Shown here: positions 20,844 to 31,510 of the stretch, in pieces
Numbering within the stretch: the first letter of the stretch is position 1
Layout: each line of letters begins with the position of its first letter
Assembly (NCBI GenBank): GCA_022570795.1
Contig: JAKUDP010000010.1
Coordinates: forward strand, 806,001-870,000
Direction: 5' to 3'
Origin: Sphaerulina vaccinii
Lineage: Eukaryota; Ascomycota; Dothideomycetes; Mycosphaerellales; Mycosphaerellaceae
Length of the DNA: 64,000 bases
Position numbers and translations under genes: made by a program
Notes under the pieces: generated by a model
Database searches by the model: none
What the model saw: only the letters and a program-made list of their open reading frames with translations
Told to the model about the DNA's origin: nothing

Positions 20844-22899
20844 TACGATGGCGTCTTAGTACTCGTCGGCTATCACAACTGACGTGTCGTTGGCGCAGAC
20901 CAATCTCCGAGTGTGACCGCCCGCAGTGAGGTGTCAATTTTCAGCTGACCTTCCCTGTATATTTTGGCGTGCGAAAGCTGGCCAGCGCGACCAGGTTCAG
21001 GGCAAAGATGTGGTTGACTCGTCAAGTTCGGCCTTCGAAGGTTTATGTGTCTCTCAGTTGTGTTTGTGACCGTGGCAAAGAAGTGTAATTCGCGGTGTTT
21101 GGAGGTGCTGTAAAATCGAGACCCTGATTCTATGCATTATGGTTAAAGTTTTAGTCGTGGGATGTAAATACTCCGGAACTGCTACTTCTTGAGACTTGCA
21201 GAGCTCTTCACACGCAGCATATGCAGCCATGCTGACAGCCATAACACGCCATGAATCAGTGACTACTTCGGTCTATCGCGTCGTGAGCGTGGAGAGTTCG
21301 TATCAAGCTGGGGAGCTGTCGAGTGAGGCTATCGTGGTGTTTCATCCTTGCTAAACACTGCTACAAATATCTAGCAGGCTTCCGTGTTGCATCTGACCAC
21401 TATGGGTTTGTTGTGAGGACCCCTCGCTTCTCATACTGCACACTACGAAAATGCCGCCGGGAAGCCGAGAGGCTCATATATCTTGTGCAATGTAGCTGTC
21501 TCGCGTTGATGAGTACAGTACATGTATATCTGCACAGGCCACCGATCGGATCTGTGTGTGTGACTGCCAGATGGAGCAAGCAGTCGCACGGGAGTGCCGA
21601 ACAAGAAATCGGGGCACGCCATTCATCATCTCAGCTGCACCGGGAGACGGATCTCCTGCAAGGCACTCAAACTAGATAGTAGTATGGACAGGGATCATAG
21701 CTACACCTCATAATCGTGTTTCGTAACAGCCTTCACGTTGGACAATTCAGCCGCCTTGCTGTCGTTAGTGCTGCTTCAAGATGGATTCTCGTCAACAGTG
21801 ACACGTTGGGCTCTGACCAGGAACGCCTATATCTCACACGCTATTCGATCATGGCAAACCATGCTGTTGCTATTGGGGTCAGGCTCTGGCTCGTGCGACG
21901 TCGGCCGGCTGGCACTGAGGCGCTCTATCAATTGGCGTTCTGCAGGATTGATTGCCAACACGATCCTAACGAGTTCCGGTGTCGATGAGCCCTTGGCAGC
22001 TGGCCAGCCTAGCTTTCGGAGGAGCTCTTCAACTGGTAGCTGTGAGGTCAATCCCTCGCTTCTTCGTGGTCTGCCATGCATGACAACAATGCAGTGACTG
22101 CTGCAAGACAGACGCCTCCTGCAGTGATGTCGTCCAGATACCCGGTTGACGGCATCTCGACTGCATCAGGCAGTCGGACTGTTGTAGAGCTGCATCTTAC
22201 CGCGACCGCGGCTGGGTCCTGTGAACCAGCTAACAAGAATAAAAAAGGTGGATACGCCGTTTCGTGGCATGGATTAGCCGTCAGCCTTTGAAGCGTGAGA
22301 ACGAGTTCTGTCTTCCAGTGGATCGACCGCTTGTAGACTTTCCGCGCACGGCGCAGCCGATCCAGCCAAAGCAGGTTCGGCTACGAAGTACGTGCTTGGG
22401 CAACCTGGATAGATTCTGTGATGTTGTATGTTTGCGTGTCGCCAGAAGGCACGCGATGGACAATGGAGATACTCGGTGACCACCAGCGCGAGCTACTGCT
22501 GCACGTATGCGAGCAATTTGAGTCGTTGACGACTGGCTAGCAGTAGGACGATCAGGCCTGTGCCACGGGAAGCGTAGGAATATCTAGATTGTGAGATGTC
22601 GATTGATGGGGTTGGAGCAACTTTCTTAGCCCGCTTTTGACCTTCTCGCGTGCCAGGATATCAGCTTGAAATCAACTATCTCCCCTCTCCGAATCCACTC
22701 TCTGGAACCCTTGCCTCTCATTCATCATCTGGACCAGTCGCTCGTTGTCGTCGTGAAACCAGCAGATGCCATGCAGGTAGAAGTGGAGGTGGCGCATCAT
22801 TGCAACAGTGAGCGAGACAACAGACATGGTTGACTGGTTACATCTACTCCCTTCGACCTCACGCTCTCTACACCCAGGCTGGCCGTGCGGTCTTGAGGC
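20844..22899. other. Large divergent intergenic region
   Basis: About 2 kb between GCN20 (minus) and a large plus-strand gene. Only short, unrelated open frames are present on either strand. I recognise no gene, RNA or repeat in it. Confidence 0.5.
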
Positions 22900-25800
22900 A
22901 TGCCCACTGTTGTCTCGACACTGGGAGCCACTGCAACGGTCACCTCACTTGCCTTTCTCGGCCTGGTCCTCACGAGCGCCGACTCTCAGCCCAGTATTCC
23001 CCCCAGAAGCAGAAGCAGAAGCAGCCGCAACAGCAGCTACCGCCAGTCTGCCTCTGCCGCCGCCGATGAGCTGCAGCACGAATTGCCAGACGGTCCAAGC
23101 ACTGGCAGCAACAACAGTCACATTCCAGGCACTGCGCGGGCTGCTGCCGATATGAGTACCACGACCGCTACCGTCGTTGAGACCTACACCACCCGCCATC
23201 AACTGTTTGCTCCGCTGTCTACTCGACGCAGCGATGGGACGAGGTCGCGTTCCAACTCCACCAACACCACCAACACCAGACCAGGGAGCAAGAGGCACAG
23301 TAGTTACACCGGTTTCAGCACGGGCATGGATCGATCCCTGCGGCGACAACAGCAGCGTCAGGAGCAGAAGCAGCAGCATGAAGAGCAGCAGCACGGCGGA
23401 GCATCTGACACAACACCAGCGTCTGGCTCTGCTGCCAACAGCACATGGCTGCGACGCCTCTCGAGCACACTTTCTCCGTCACGAGACTCGAGCCGTACGC
23501 CCAGTTCTCGGTCTCGACCGACCTCTGCTGCCGTCTCACACTCCAATGGATCGCTTGCGATCTCTCAGTCCCGCTCATCGACGCCCATCCTCAGTGAAAG
23601 CACGATATCGCAACCAGAGACCACTGTTGGAGCCAATAAGCTAGTCAAGCGCACGGCATCTCTGGGTGGTGCCAATGGCTCGCCCAATTCGCGCATTCCC
23701 GTGTTTCGAAGGCCGGCTACGAGTCACCAACGCTCTGTCACGCTGCAGGATAGACTTCCTAGCTCAGACAGGAGCAGCCGCATGACCGACGACGGCAGCG
23801 AAAAGGAAACACATGATGCCCATTTGCGATCATATTTCTCGCCTGGGATCCATTCTGACGACCTTTCAGTATCGAAGCAACGAGGTTCCACGGGCATTCC
23901 AAATCCTATCCGGCGGGTCTATGCTGACCGAAAGTATACGCCGACTTTGGTATCCGCCAAGGAACTGATACGGGTAGATGCTGTGGTGGTAGGAGATGAT
24001 ATGAGTGAACATGAGAACGTCGATGTCGCCTCTGGAATCCATGTAGCACAAAGCACGGCATCCTCGCCCTTCCCAACTCCCATTGCACACTTCGAGGAAA
24101 GTGAGTCTCCTCGACGATCCTTCTCTATTGGAGACCTTCTTTCTGCAGGACCACAGCCTCTATGGAAACGACCAACAACAGGCAATGGCAGCAGACCCTG
24201 GTCTTCACGGTCACTACGCAGACAAAGACCAGTGTCAATGGGCGGTCTCGTCAGCAAAAGTACGGGCATTGAATCCGAAAGGCCAGCAAAGCGACGCGAT
24301 CTGACCGATCCCACATCCTCGCAGCGTAGCATTTACTCGTCATCCTCCAGCAACTATACCTTCCAGCCCGACATTACTCACGAAGTGGACCTGCATCTCA
24401 AAGGCGAAGGGTCAAATGTACAGTATGCTGTGGAACAGATACCTGCGCCCATCTCACGCGCACAAACACCTGATCAGTATCGCACACCTTCTGATGCAGG
24501 TTTCACGGCAGCGGTGAGGCTACCGAGATTGTCTGCTACACCATCTGAGATTGCCTCAACTGTCGGATCAGAAAGTGAACGTCACTCAATAAGTGGCAAC
24601 AGCACTGACTATGCGAGCGATGCTTATTATGATTCAATCCCAACACGGACAACACGCAGCAGCTCAGGACGAAGGGGACCGCCAATCGAGACGATATTCG
24701 ACGAATCACCGCCAACATTCTCATCTGGACGGAGCACGAGACTACGGGACTTTCTCAGTGATGGACATGAGCATAATGAACGTTATAGCACGATCGAGGA
24801 GGAAGGAAGTGTTGTCAGCACGCCAGTCAGGTCACTCCGCAACAAAAGCATAACGTCGACGCCATCAGCAAGGCCTGGTGCGACCCAAATCTTCTCGTCA
24901 CCGCCGCCTATGATGCACCTCATGACGGACACGGACGACATCGACTGGGAAGCTGTAGATGATGACAGGATTGATAGAGGACTCGGCATACAGCAACATA
25001 CCTCGATCCCATCATTCGGCCCATTGCCCCAGACACTACCCTTTCGCTTCGGCGCAGCATTACGGCCTGGAAATTCTCGCTCTGCACACTCTACGCCCGA
25101 CCGCAATGGGTACTCCCCAATGGACAAGACGACGCTTTTCGACTGGTCTGAGCCGCAGCCCAGTCCCAGTCATCCCAACCACTCTCCGCCCCGTCCGCGC
25201 ACTGTGCATGGGAAGAAGGACCAAGACAGCAGAGGAAGTCGCCCAGCCGGACGTCGCCCAGCGAGTGGCATGCATGCTCGTAGTCACAGCGTTCCAGTTG
25301 TGCCAGTCATTGACAACAAACGCGGTAATGTTGTAGCAAACAAGTTTGGCACCTGGGGAGTCGGCAGTAAAGGTCCTACGGAAGACTGGAACGATGATTT
25401 CGATTTCGACGAGCCTGCCGAACCTCTGCCTACTAAGCTCGAGCATGACTCTCGGCGTATCGATAGTGGTCACGCAATGTTTGTTCCTAAATCGATACGA
25501 GAACAGCAACAGAATGTCGTTGCCAACATCAGCTTACTGAAGGAATGGGGAATGCTGATTGAAGAGTTGAAAGAGCTTCGTGTTCGAGCAGTGGCGCTGG
25601 AAATGCTTACAGGGCCACATGCCGAGTCATGGCGGGAGGTCGATGCGATGATTGAGCTCGCTGACCAAGAGAGCGAGGAACATACCCTGGAACCTCGACG
25701 CACGCCGCCATCTTCCCCTGGCTTCGATGTTAGCGCATTCGAGGATGCTACGCCTGGTAGAGCCGACGGACGACCTCTCCAAGCGAAGCTCGGTCAGCAA

Positions 25801-26271
25801 GTCTCAGCCGGTGCCACCAATCAGCACCAAAGCCCCAAAGCAATTACCCGACCTCGTAAGGATTCAGAGCTGGTCGCCCAAAAGGTGATCGCGGCACTGC
25901 AATCTAAGCGCAATGCAGCGGATTCGCCAGCCATTCCCACGCCTGGCGGAGGCAGCAAGAAAGTGCCCTTCGACACTGCTACGCTCCGCCACATAGTACC
26001 ATATGTGAAGGGTCTGAAATGCCAGGTGAAGGAAGCGATGCGTGAGACGGAAGGTCTCTACACCAGCCCGAATCGACGAAGGACACCTGATAACACCGAA
26101 GCGACTGCCCTGCGCAGCATCTTCAACTCGCCCCACGATGACGATGTAATGAAGCGACGAATATCACGACGCACACAGGCCAGCGCTGATAATGATGGAT
26201 ACGATTCGCCTCCATCCGACCAGAGTGCCAGTCTCACTAATTCCATGGAAAGATTGAGTCTCCCACCTTGA
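22900..26271 (+). CDS. Large disordered Ser/Thr/Pro-rich protein, function unknown
   Basis: Intronless, 1123 aa from the first ATG. Most of it is low-complexity Ser, Arg, Thr and Gln, including a QQQRQEQKQQHEEQQ stretch near residue 150. Islands that look conserved among filamentous fungi are AYYDSIPTRTTRSSS with IETIFDESPPTF (~570-600), DIDWEAVDDDRIDRG (~680), LFDWSEPQP (~745), and NKFGTWGVGSKG with EDWNDDFDFDEPAE (~813-840). A helical segment (VVANISLLKEWGMLIEELK) and a C-terminal helix (LRHIVPYVKGLKCQVKEAM) follow. The first ~29 residues look like a signal or membrane segment, which suits this protein badly; ATG 23152 (residue 85, MSTTTATVVETY) is a plausible alternative start. The tryptophan/acidic block vaguely recalls Byr4/Bfa1 cytokinesis regulators, but I do not assign it. 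Confidence 0.8.
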   Translation: MPTVVSTLGATATVTSLAFLGLVLTSADSQPSIPPRSRSRSSRNSSYRQSASAAADELQHELPDGPSTGSNNSHIPGTARAAADMSTTTATVVETYTTRHQLFAPLSTRRSDGTRSRSNSTNTTNTRPGSKRHSSYTGFSTGMDRSLRRQQQRQEQKQQHEEQQHGGASDTTPASGSAANSTWLRRLSSTLSPSRDSSRTPSSRSRPTSAAVSHSNGSLAISQSRSSTPILSESTISQPETTVGANKLVKRTASLGGANGSPNSRIPVFRRPATSHQRSVTLQDRLPSSDRSSRMTDDGSEKETHDAHLRSYFSPGIHSDDLSVSKQRGSTGIPNPIRRVYADRKYTPTLVSAKELIRVDAVVVGDDMSEHENVDVASGIHVAQSTASSPFPTPIAHFEESESPRRSFSIGDLLSAGPQPLWKRPTTGNGSRPWSSRSLRRQRPVSMGGLVSKSTGIESERPAKRRDLTDPTSSQRSIYSSSSSNYTFQPDITHEVDLHLKGEGSNVQYAVEQIPAPISRAQTPDQYRTPSDAGFTAAVRLPRLSATPSEIASTVGSESERHSISGNSTDYASDAYYDSIPTRTTRSSSGRRGPPIETIFDESPPTFSSGRSTRLRDFLSDGHEHNERYSTIEEEGSVVSTPVRSLRNKSITSTPSARPGATQIFSSPPPMMHLMTDTDDIDWEAVDDDRIDRGLGIQQHTSIPSFGPLPQTLPFRFGAALRPGNSRSAHSTPDRNGYSPMDKTTLFDWSEPQPSPSHPNHSPPRPRTVHGKKDQDSRGSRPAGRRPASGMHARSHSVPVVPVIDNKRGNVVANKFGTWGVGSKGPTEDWNDDFDFDEPAEPLPTKLEHDSRRIDSGHAMFVPKSIREQQQNVVANISLLKEWGMLIEELKELRVRAVALEMLTGPHAESWREVDAMIELADQESEEHTLEPRRTPPSSPGFDVSAFEDATPGRADGRPLQAKLGQQVSAGATNQHQSPKAITRPRKDSELVAQKVIAALQSKRNAADSPAIPTPGGGSKKVPFDTATLRHIVPYVKGLKCQVKEAMRETEGLYTSPNRRRTPDNTEATALRSIFNSPHDDDVMKRRISRRTQASADNDGYDSPPSDQSASLTNSMERLSLPP

Positions 26272-27135
26272 GCTCATCCTCGCGATACACGATACAACAC
26301 CAAACTCATGGGCTGGTCAACCCAGAAGTTTGTAATACCGGTCATCACTGGCCTCGCAGCCAAATGTTGCCACCACATACTGTTTCACTGCATGATGGCG
26401 TACTGCATGGCGTTTCCAGAAGAATTCTGCAGAAAAGCAAAAGGGGGAGATCTGACCACCGCAGGGAGCACAGCATATGTATAACAGAGCAATACGGGCT
26501 TCCAGTTGAGCATTGTCTTCTTCGAACCAAAAGTGCTTTGGTGTGAAGGGATTCTTGTAACATGCTTTTTGTTGTTTCATCTGTTGTCGATAGATGTGCT
26601 ACCAGTTTGCATAGCGGAAGGGGGATGTATAAGCTCTAGCATATGTAAAGTACAGAAGAGCGAGCCATGAGGCTCTTTGACACTATCTGACTCTTCATCT
26701 CTACAGTTGTTCCTGATGATGTTCGTAGTATACCTACGTTGACTGATGAATGCTGACAGACGACTCGGCATTGAAGTGGCGGTGGAATGAACGCCCACAA
26801 TAGTAAGCCATCGTACCCTACGAGTCGTCTGTTGTGATGACCATTGCTAGGCGTGAGTATACTGGTTCATATGTAGACCATATCAATCTGAAAATCATAC
26901 GAGTGGTGCGTTGCACGTGGGAGCCCCTCGAACATCCTCAACGCATTTGCCGAAGTGTGAGAGAAGTCCCTGCGAGAATTGCAAGGCGCGGGTCATTGGC
27001 CGGCGTCCGTGCACCCAGTGGAGGGGCAATGTGAAGCTCCGGTGACTTTTTTGTCGTTGACTTTCTTGTTCCTCTTTCTTACACCCACATTTCTTTCCAC
27101 AAACCTCACAAACATCACATCACAATACCGCAAAC
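26272..27135. other. Promoter and 5' leader of S-adenosylhomocysteinase
   Basis: 864 bases without a gene. The last ~90 bases before the SAH hydrolase ATG are strongly pyrimidine-rich and end in a CAAAC ATGG context, typical of highly expressed fungal housekeeping genes. A CACGTG site lies at 26914. Confidence 0.6.
26914..26919. promoter_or_regulatory. CACGTG E-box upstream of SAH hydrolase
   Basis: A perfect CACGTG palindrome 217 bases before the start codon. In yeasts this is the Cbf1 site used at methionine-cycle genes. A six-base match is weak evidence on its own. Confidence 0.3.
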
Positions 27136-28712
27136 ATGGGAGAGCCAGCATCACAGTTCAAGGTATGAGCCAGCTGTGGAAGTCGCAGGAGATCGAAGAT
27201 GGAAAGCTGACGAGGAACGCATTGGAACAGGTTGCAGACATCAACCTCGCGGCCTTTGGCCGACGAGAGATTGAGCTGGCCGAGCAGGAGATGCCAGGTC
27301 TCGTGCAGACCCGCGAGAAGTACGCTGCTGAGCAGCCACTCAAGGGCGCCCGCATTGCTGGTTGCTTGCACATGAGTATGTCCATCGAAGTCCCCACCTC
27401 GTGAAGCTCGGCTCAGGATTGGAGGAAGAGAGGAATGTGAACTGACAGACACAACACAGCCATCCAGACCGCTGTCCTCATCGAGACCCTCAAGGCGCTC
27501 GGTGCTGAGCTCACCTGGACGTCCTGCAACATCTTCTCCACCCAGGACCACGCCGCCGCCGCCATTGCCGCCAGCGGCACTCCTGTCTTCGCATGGAAGG
27601 GTGAGACTGAGGAGGAGTACCAGTGGTGTTTGGAGCAGCAGCTGAAGTCTTTCCCATCGGGCAAGCCTCTCAACTTGATTCTCGACGATGGTGGAGATCT
27701 CACTGCTCTGGTCCACACCAAGTACCCAGAGATGCTCACTGGCTGCTACGGTATCTCCGAGGAGACCACCACCGGTGTTCACCACCTCTACAAGATGCTG
27801 AAGAATAAGGGCACCGGCAAGGGTCTTCTCGCACCATCCATCAACGTCAACGACTCCGTCACCAAGAGCAAGTTCGACAACCTTTACGGCTGCAGAGAGT
27901 CCCTCGTCGATGGTATCAAGCGTGCCACCGATGTCATGATTGCTGGCAAGATTGCTGTCGTTGCTGGTTTCGGTGATGTCGGCAAGGGTTGTGCCCAGGC
28001 TCTTCACTCCATGGGTGCTCGCGTGCTCGTCACCGAGATTGATCCTATCAACGCACTCCAGGCCGCCATGGCCGGCTACCAAGTCATTACAATGGAGGAG
28101 GCCGCTCCTATCTCGCAGATCTTCGTGACAACGACCGGCTGCAGAGACATCATTACTGGTGCCCACTTCGAGGTCATGCGTGAGGATGCCATTGTCTGCA
28201 ACATTGGTCACTTCGATATCGAGATCGACGTTGCCTGGTTGAAGAAGACCGCCAAGGAGGTCGTCAGCATCAAGCCACAAGTCGACCGCTTCCTCATGCC
28301 AAACGGCCGTCACATCATCCTCCTCGCAGAGGGTCGTCTCGTCAACTTGGGCTGTGCCACCGGCCACAGCTCTTTCGTCATGTCCTGCTCTTTCACCAAC
28401 CAGGTCCTTGCACAAATCATGTTGTACAAGGCTGGCGACCGCGAGTTCGCTACCAAGTACGTCGAATTCGCACGTGCCATTGAAGGCGAGGCCGATGGCC
28501 CAGTCAAGATCCAAGAGGAGGGACAAGTCAAGTCGACCGTCCCACGTATGCCAATTGGCGTGTACGTGCTACCAAAGATTCTCGATGAGCAGGTCGCTCT
28601 TCTCCACTTGGACCACGTCAACGCCAAGCTTACCAAGATGACGGAAGTGCAGGCAGAATATATGAGCCTTCCAATCGAGGGACCTTTCAAGACCGACATG
28701 TACCGCTATTAG
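27136..28712 (+). CDS. sahA: S-adenosyl-L-homocysteine hydrolase (adenosylhomocysteinase)
   Basis: A cytosolic NAD-dependent enzyme that splits S-adenosylhomocysteine into homocysteine and adenosine, relieving product inhibition of methyltransferases. Three exons: 27136-27162 (only nine codons, MGEPASQFK), 27231-27375 and 27460-28712; introns of 68 and 84 nt. The product is 474 aa. Hallmarks are LAAFGRREIELAE, CLHMTIQTAVLIETL across the second splice, CNIFSTQDHAAAAIA, the NAD-binding GFGDVGKGCA, and the C-terminus GPFKTDMYRY. It is about 25 residues longer than yeast Sah1 (449 aa). Most of the excess is a charged insertion at about residues 398-423 (EGEADGPVKIQEEGQVKSTV) just before GVYVLPKILDE. 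No intron signals surround that insertion, so it is probably translated. Confidence 0.95.
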
Positions 28713-29075
28713 ATGCGAGTGCATTTTTTAATGATGTTATGAGATGAGCGAGCTTCAACATGATACCCAAGGGTTTTGTCTTCAACGGCATTATGGGCCA
28801 AAAAGCATTGCGAGGCGCTTGGGAATAAGGATCTAGCCAGCATTACTAGAGCTGTCTTACTGGCCTCACTCAACGCTCGAGGCCGGGCGCTGGCGAGATT
28901 TTGATAGCGTCTTTCTACATAGACCTGTGCCCGCTGTACCAACAATATGAAGAAAGTGTTTCGATGAAGACCGTGCGACTTTAGCACGTGTCCAGCAATG
29001 AAGGACTATCTTATGTGACTAGGTCTTCTCGAAGTGCTACTCATACTGTATGCCTGCTGAAGCTAGCGAGCAAAG
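28713..29075. other. Convergent intergenic region
   Basis: 363 bases between the SAH hydrolase stop and the stop of the minus-strand sorbosone-dehydrogenase-like gene. Nothing else is recognised. Confidence 0.6.
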
Positions 29076-30652
29076 CTACAACGAGACAAAGCAGAAAAGA
29101 CCTATTACCGACAAACTGATGCCAGCTCGGCTGCCATTAGCATTAGAAGTAGCAGTCTGACTTGCCGCACCACTTCCAGTCGCAGACGGCACAGTCCCAT
29201 TGACAGTCGACCCAGCCGCACTGGTCGCATTCCCATCGGTCCTCGTGATAACGTAGATTTCGCCTGTAGCGTCTGAAGACATGAACAGGCGTCCTTTACT
29301 GTCCCAGGCCAAACCCACAGGTCTGAAGCATGGATTTCCGTCTGATGCACAAGCAGAGACGTTCGCATTAGACATAATGTCTCTTGCAGCTGTTGTTGAA
29401 CTACTCGCATCGACTGGTTCGCCTTTCCCGTTGAACTCGACAAGACTCAATTTGTAGCCGATAGGAGTATCGCGGTTCCATGATCCGTGGAATGTAATCC
29501 AAGCTGCAGTACCAGACGGGTTGAAGACTATGTCTAGAGGTGCGAGGTGGGCGGCGAAGGAGAGACGAGGGGTTTGCCGGTCTTCGCACGTGCTATCGTT
29601 CAAGTCGACGCCGACTATACCTTCGAAGTCGACAGCAAACTCTTGTCCACCGACTGTGCCGTTGTAGTCAGGAACGGCAACGGGATCCCAAGCTGAGAAA
29701 CAGCGTGGGTAACCAAAGTTACGGCCTTGGTTGGGAGAAGAGGTCCCGTTGAGATAGCCTAGGAAATTGAGCTTCTCTGCTGGGTTGTTTTCGTGAATGT
29801 CGATGTGCTGCGTATTGGTCAATCATCATGCGTTGACAAGCTAGTGGCTGACTTACAGCACGAGTGACTTGATCAGCACTGTTTTCAACGCTATAGATCC
29901 CTCCTGTGACAGGTTCTTCTGCGATTCCAACATTGTTCCGCAAACCCCAGCCGAGCATTAGTCCAGAAGAGTTGAACTGATACGGTGTATCGGTGACGTT
30001 GGCGATGTTGAAAGCTTTGATCTGGCTTACTGCTGTTGTGATGTCGAGAGCCAGAGGATCGAAGTTGGACAAAGAGCCACGATTGATTACCATCATGCCT
30101 GGTGCGAGGCGAGAGAGGAGGAGTGTTCTAGACGTGTGGTCTGAGCCATCCTGTTCATTCACTTGTCAGTTCATGGTCATGTTCGAGTGCTTTGAGCAGA
30201 CTTACCATTCCACTAACGAGCTCCTTTACCTCACTTCTGGTCTGCTGATATGTTGCATCGTATCGCCACTCCCACAGGCTTGCCGAGCTACTCGCGTACA
30301 GCGTCTCCCCTAGAACCTCAATGCCGTGATTCAAATCGCTCTGGTTGACTACAAGTCTTGAGTCGACGACACTGAGGCAGTCATTCCCAAGGTCCACAAT
30401 AGAGTGAGCGCTCACGCCAACGCCTGCCTGTACGACTAGTAGATTGTCTCGATCGTCGATTCTGATGCCTCGTGGCCTTGTGAGGTTCTGGGCGATAAGT
30501 TGTGCTTTGTAGCCGGACGCCAGAGATGGAGCTGGGTAGCTGGCTGTCAGGCTTGAAGAACATTGCGCCGCTGAAGACGTTGACTGCGCCGTGGCTACAG
30601 TTCCGAGTATGGAAGTCAAGAGAAAGGTCTTGGTTGATCGAGTAACATGCAT
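29076..30652 (-). CDS. Secreted, probably GPI-anchored glucose/sorbosone dehydrogenase-like protein
   Basis: A predicted extracellular six-bladed beta-propeller of the soluble quinoprotein glucose/L-sorbosone dehydrogenase superfamily; the true substrate and PQQ dependence are unknown. Three exons (30206-30652, 29857-30150, 29076-29807) with 55- and 49-nt introns give 490 aa. A signal peptide (TFLLTSILGTVATAQS) starts the protein. Propeller features include LTRPRGIRIDDRDNLLV, GWGLRNNVGIAEEPVTG, FHGSWNRDTPIGYKL and FRPVGLAWDSKGRLFMSSD, the last being characteristic of the family. The C-terminus is Ser/Thr/Asn-rich, then small residues and a final hydrophobic stretch (ISLSVIGLFCFVSL), the layout of a GPI-attachment signal. 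Many Asn-X-Ser/Thr sites agree with secretion. Confidence 0.88.
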
Positions 30653-31510
30653 CTTGTCTTCTAGGTCTCAGCAGAGTGTCGGCTTCGACTTGTATATATG
30701 TGCTGGAGATATGTGAAACGAGTCAGCAGTATCGAGGAGCCTTGAGCTCACATCTTCTGGTCTAGATGATCAGAGGTCATATTTGTGTCCTGCTACAGTT
30801 ACATGCCATGGCCTGAAACGAATACAGCAGCTGTGTCGATCACGGCACAGAAGCGGTCCTGGTATGCATGAGTTTCGCTCCAGCTGACCATGTATTGGAG
30901 GGCTTGATTTTCATGACGTGATTGCTCCTCCAGTGGCGTTTAGATATTGTTTTTGATTCTTGAAGAAACCACACATTGTGAGAAGCAGTTCCGTATATGT
31001 GCAACTGTGGTGTAGTAAGCTTGCGGTGTGAAGGGCGAGTCTAGACATTTAGTTGATATTGATACATTAAAGCACTCATTCCCGTCCGTCTATCGCTGTA
31101 GCTACGCCTGTAAATGCTCGAAATGCCCCATACATAAGATGGGCAGGGTATCATCTCCATTCCATTCCAAAAAGCCAAGCCATCTCCGTCCCATATATGA
31201 TACGGCATGCCGTAGACATGTTCCCTACGCATTTCCCAGCCACTGGCAGCCCATGTTTCTGTGTCGACTCTATTCTCCAGCATAGATTGCTGAGGGTGCC
31301 GAACTTCTACTATATGGGCCAGGTGTGGCCTGATCACACTGTCGTCTCTGTGATCCTTACTGTACCAAGCATGTCAATGGCGACCCGGTGTGGAAGTGCT
31401 CGATTAGGGGAAGCATGAGATCCCAGCTGGCTCTCGGTCTCTTCTGCTTAAAAGCTTCGCTCGGGTGAAGCTACCTCGTATTAAGCATTTCTCGACGGCA
31501 TCACTATCCT
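30653..31510. other. Intergenic region
   Basis: 858 bases between two minus-strand genes: the promoter of the sorbosone-dehydrogenase-like gene and the 3' flank of the glycosyltransferase. No gene recognised. Confidence 0.55.

Noticed and set aside
22900..26271. Assignment as Byr4/Bfa1 cytokinesis regulator
   Set aside because: Only a Trp/acidic block is reminiscent; the remaining order of motifs does not match what I know of Byr4, so it is left unassigned.
27120..28526. Long open antisense frame (468 codons) opposite SAH hydrolase
   Set aside because: A codon-bias shadow of a strongly conserved sense gene; the antisense protein resembles nothing and lacks a promoter context.
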